In this document: positions 61,745 to 64,000 of the stretch, one piece after another
Numbering within the stretch: the stretch's first letter is position 1
How the letters are laid out: every line of letters begins with the position of its first letter
DNA from: Azomonas tarimensis
GTDB lineage: Bacteria > Pseudomonadota > Gammaproteobacteria > Pseudomonadales > Pseudomonadaceae
Assembly: GCF_042648805.1 (NCBI RefSeq)
Contig: NZ_JBHRXZ010000022.1
Location: forward strand, 941,253-1,005,252
Reading direction: 5' to 3'
DNA length: 64,000 nucleotides
Notes under the pieces: model-generated
Told to the model about the DNA's origin: nothing
Seen by the model: the letters and a program-made list of their open reading frames with translations, nothing else
Databases searched by the model: none
Program-made: the position numbers and the translations under genes

Positions 61745-62932
61745 TCAGACCCGCTCGAACACTGCGGCGATGCCCTGGCCGCCGCCGATGCACATGGTCA
61801 CCAGTGCGTAGCGGCCGCCGGTGCGGTGCAGTTCGTGGATGGCCTTGATGGCGATAATGGTGCCGGTGGCACCGACCGGATGGCCGAGGGAAATGCCCGA
61901 GCCGTTGGGGTTGACCTTCGCCGGGTCCAGCCTCAGCACCTGGATCACCGCACAGGCCTGGGCGGCAAAGGCCTCGTTGGCCTCGATCACGTCCATCTGC
62001 TCCAGCGACAGCCCCGTGCGTTCCAGCACCTGACGTACCGCTGGCACCGGGCCGATACCCATGTAGGCGGGCTCCACGCCGGCATGGGCATAGCCCACCA
62101 GCCGTGCCAGCGGGTTCAGGCCAAGGGCTTCGGCGCGGCCGGCCTCGGCCAGAACCAGCGCGGCGGCGCCGTCATTGAGCCCCGAGGCGTTGCCCACGGT
62201 GACGCTGCCGCCGTCCTTCCTGAACACCGGTTTCATCCCGGTGAGCTGGTCGGCGGTTACATCGCCACGCACGTGCTCGTCGGTGTCGAACAGGGTAGTG
62301 CCCTTGCGCGTCTTCAGCTCCACCGGAACGATCTGTTCGCGGAAACGGCCCTCGGCGATGGCGTGGGCTGCGCGCTGCTGGCTTTCCAGGGCCAGGGCGT
62401 CCTGCTGATCGCGGCTGATCCCGTAGCGCTCGGCAACGTTCTCCGCGGTAATGCCCATGTGGGTGCGTTCCCAGGGGTCGTGGAGAATGCCGTTCATGTA
62501 GTCCACGGCCTGGGCATCGCCGAGGCGGGCGCCCCAGCGCATGCCGGGCAGAATGAAGGGGCCGCGGCTCATGCTTTCCGCGCCGGCGCCAATGGCGATA
62601 TCCGCGTCGCCCAGCAGGATGCTCTGGGCGGCCGAGACGATGGCCTGCAGCCCGGAACCGCAGAGGCGGTTGACGTTGAATGCCGGGGTTTCCTTCGGCA
62701 TCCCGGCGTCCATGCTGGCGACGCGGCTGAGGTAGGCATCGCGCGGCTCGGTGGGCACCACGTTGCCCATAACCAGGTGGCCGACCTGGTCTGGCGCTAC
62801 ACCGGAGCGATCAAGCGCCGCTTTCACAGCGGTGGTTGCGAGAGTGGACAGGGGGGCGTCTTTCAGTGCGCCGCCAAAGGAGCCGATGGCGGTCCGGGCT
62901 GCACCGACGACAAGAATTTCGCGCTTCGCCAT
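61745..62932 (-). CDS. acetyl-CoA acyltransferase (BktB-like thiolase)
   Basis: 395 aa. Nucleophile Cys91 in NRLCGSG, HEAF-equivalent EANEAFAAQ, GHPVGATG, and the C-terminal CIGGGQG. Complete biosynthetic/degradative thiolase of BktB type cleaving 3-oxoacyl-CoA to acetyl-CoA. ATG at 62932 begins MAKREILVVGAART; longer frames run into the ETF-QO region. It heads the minus-strand operon and is preceded by operator site 7. Confidence 0.92.
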   Translation of the reverse strand: MAKREILVVGAARTAIGSFGGALKDAPLSTLATTAVKAALDRSGVAPDQVGHLVMGNVVPTEPRDAYLSRVASMDAGMPKETPAFNVNRLCGSGLQAIVSAAQSILLGDADIAIGAGAESMSRGPFILPGMRWGARLGDAQAVDYMNGILHDPWERTHMGITAENVAERYGISRDQQDALALESQQRAAHAIAEGRFREQIVPVELKTRKGTTLFDTDEHVRGDVTADQLTGMKPVFRKDGGSVTVGNASGLNDGAAALVLAEAGRAEALGLNPLARLVGYAHAGVEPAYMGIGPVPAVRQVLERTGLSLEQMDVIEANEAFAAQACAVIQVLRLDPAKVNPNGSGISLGHPVGATGTIIAIKAIHELHRTGGRYALVTMCIGGGQGIAAVFERV

Positions 62933-62947
62933 GTCTTGTACCTGAGC

Positions 62948-62955
62948 TTGTTGTT
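62948..62955 (-). promoter_or_regulatory. Crc/Hfq-type AAnAAnAA motif
   Basis: AACAACAA on the minus strand, 16 bases before the thiolase ATG. Confidence 0.5.
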
Positions 62956-63023
62956 GTATTTCAGGCGAAGCCGTTACGGAGCTGGTGGCTCGCAGGGCTT
63001 CGGTAGCGTCTGTCTCTGAGTAA

Positions 63024-63043
63024 AAAACAAATCTGACGGTTTG
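63024..63043. promoter_or_regulatory. operator-like palindrome, site 7
   Basis: AAAACA-N8-GGTTTG on the + strand, imperfect right arm, 92 bases upstream of the minus-strand thiolase start. Links the minus-strand operon to the plus-strand sites. Confidence 0.55.
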
Positions 63044-63111
63044 TAAACAAGAGACTGCTGTCGTGAACTTGGAGCAGCATTTCGTCCCGCCTCGGGCACG
63101 CTTTGCGGCAC

Positions 63112-63821
63112 TTACATGTTGGGGTAGTTCGGCCCGCCCGAACCTTCCGGCGCCACCCAGGTGATGTTCTGCGCCGGGTCCTCGATGTCGCAGGTCTTGC
63201 AGTGCACGCAGTTCTGCGCATTGATTTGAAAGCGCGGATTGCCGTCGTTGCCGTCGACGACCTCGTAGACGCCCGCGGGGCAGTAACGCTGGGCCGGTTC
63301 GGCGTACTTCGGCAGGTTCTGGCTTAGGGGAATGCCCGGGTCGGCCAGCTTCAGGTGCACCGGCTGGTCTTCCTCGTGGTTGGTGTTGGACAGGAACACC
63401 GAGGACAGCTTGTCGAAGCTGATAACCCCGTCGGGTTTCGGGTAGTCGATTTTCTTCGACTCGGCCGCGGTCTTCAGCTGGGCATGGTCCGGGCGGGTGT
63501 CGCGAAGGGTGAAGGGCATCTTGCCGCCGAGCAGGTTCTTTTGGCGATGGCCCGGGCGCCGTAGGAAACGCGCTTGCCGCCTTCGAGGTATTGCCTGGCC
63601 GGGTCGATGTTCCACAGCTCCTTGATGCCAAGGGCATAGTGCTGCGGATCGACCCCTGCGCTGAGTTGGAACCGCTCGATCAGTGCCTTCTCGTTGTGCA
63701 TGGTGTTCGGTACCACGCAGACGCTGATTTCCTGGCCGGCGTCGGCAGCCTTCTGCTTCAGGCGGCACGCGGCGGAAAGGCCGGCCGGGCCCGCGCCGAC
63801 GATGACCACGTCGAACTCCAT
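63112..63821 (-). pseudogene. etfQO: electron-transfer flavoprotein-ubiquinone oxidoreductase, internally deleted
   Basis: Only conserved blocks of the roughly 550-residue enzyme remain, about 236 codons. MEFDVVIVGAGPAGLSAACR starts normally, jumps at SVCVV to PNTMHNEKALIERF, then DPQHYALGIKELWNIDPA joins RQYLEGGKRVSYGARAIAK. A frame change near 63540 then leads to NLLGGKMPFTLRDTRPD and the complete 4Fe-4S C-terminus (CPAGVYEV, CVHCKTCDI, GPNYPNM). FAD and membrane regions are lost. It is non-functional as read; a second intact copy elsewhere would be needed to take electrons from acyl-CoA dehydrogenases. Confidence 0.85.
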
Positions 63822-63900
63822 GGATTCGCGTTCCACAGTCCTCTCTCCTGAGCTCTCTATTCGCAGGCATTGCAAGGCGGCCGGTAGACCGCCCGCAGCT

Positions 63901-64000
63901 CTAGCCTGCCATGTTCAACAGGATACCCGCTGCCACCGCCGAGCCGATCACACCGGCCACGTTGGGCCCCATGGCATGCATCAGCAGGAAGTTCTGCGGG
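63901..64000 (-). CDS. oadB: oxaloacetate decarboxylase beta subunit, C-terminal end
   Basis: The last 32 residues of a minus-strand gene that continues past the window: NFLLMHAMGPNVAGVIGSAV then AAGILLNMAG. This is the conserved C-terminal strip of sodium-translocating decarboxylase beta subunits, a multi-pass membrane protein. Stop at 63903-63901. It lies outside the catabolic regulon. Confidence 0.85.
   Translation of the reverse strand, partial: PQNFLLMHAMGPNVAGVIGSAVAAGILLNMAG

Noticed and set aside
61745..63637. A 630-codon frame extending the thiolase upstream.
   Set aside because: The extra part is another frame of the ETF-QO remnant and crosses the promoter; MAKREILVVG at 62932 is the family start.

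Overview
The window (about 64 kb, GC-rich) looks like a Pseudomonas chromosome. It carries REP-type palindromes built on the core GTAGGAGCGAGC, and its housekeeping-like sequences are of pseudomonad type (ETF-ubiquinone oxidoreductase blocks, a CzcCBA-type efflux set, a split AceF-like acyltransferase). Almost everything except a metal-resistance insert belongs to one large, unusually rich catabolic island.

Layout. 1-11.0 kb (+): partial RND/MMPL exporter, five SDR dehydrogenases, ThuA-like protein, GST, MFS permease, MDR-type oxidoreductase and GMC oxidoreductase. 11.1-17.1 kb (+): a Rieske oxygenase fused to a SnoaL/NTF2-like domain, two free SnoaL-like proteins, a second Rieske oxygenase, a hydroxysteroid-dehydrogenase-like SDR, and a VOC gene that runs into a truncated SnoaL sequence. 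17.1-20.9 kb (+): Tat-exported KstD-like flavoprotein, a c-type cytochrome, a DUF1329 protein and the decayed tail of another DUF1329 gene. 21.0-33.6 kb (+): MDR, SnoaL, Rieske, SDR; then SnoaL, Rieske ferredoxin, Rieske, EthD; then MDR, DUF1329, two SDRs, VOC, SRPBCC. 33.6-34.4 kb: REP-bearing tandem repeats with a 10-N assembly gap. 34.4-39.0 kb (+): 2-oxoacid dehydrogenase E1 alpha/beta with an E2 split into two genes, an SDR, and a TetR regulator. 39.1-49.2 kb (+): DUF35 OB-fold protein plus thiolase-like aldolase, fifth Rieske oxygenase, two acyl-CoA dehydrogenases, CoA ligase, flavin/2Fe-2S reductase, aldo/keto reductase, DMT permease. 49.2-56.6 kb (+): CzcI/C/B/A and CDF metal efflux genes, lower in GC by eye, closed by an IS66 transposase remnant. 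56.8-62.9 kb (-): beta-oxidation operon with enoyl-CoA hydratase, histidine phosphatase, DUF6285, APH-like kinase, ACAD10/11-like dehydrogenase, 3-hydroxyacyl-CoA dehydrogenase and thiolase. 63.1-64 kb (-): a collapsed ETF-QO pseudogene and the C-terminus of OadB.

How it fits together (inference). Envelope proteins (RND, two DUF1329) and permeases move a hydrophobic substrate. A periplasmic flavoprotein/cytochrome pair, Rieske monooxygenases sharing one ferredoxin and one reductase, and nine SDRs oxidise it. CoA ligation, heteromeric acyl-CoA dehydrogenases and a thiolase-like aldolase shorten it, and the minus-strand operon finishes beta-oxidation. KstD-, HSD- and Ltp2/DUF35-type genes suggest a steroid- or terpenoid-like polycyclic substrate. 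No ring-cleavage dioxygenase is visible, so the substrate stays open.

Two regulatory signatures tie the halves together. Seven near-palindromes of the form AAAACn-N8-nGTTTT precede separate transcription units on both strands, including the minus-strand thiolase. At least 17 perfect AAnAAnAA (Crc/Hfq-type) motifs lie at or just upstream of start codons of catabolic genes and none was seen before the metal genes. The metal island therefore appears to have landed inside a single regulon.
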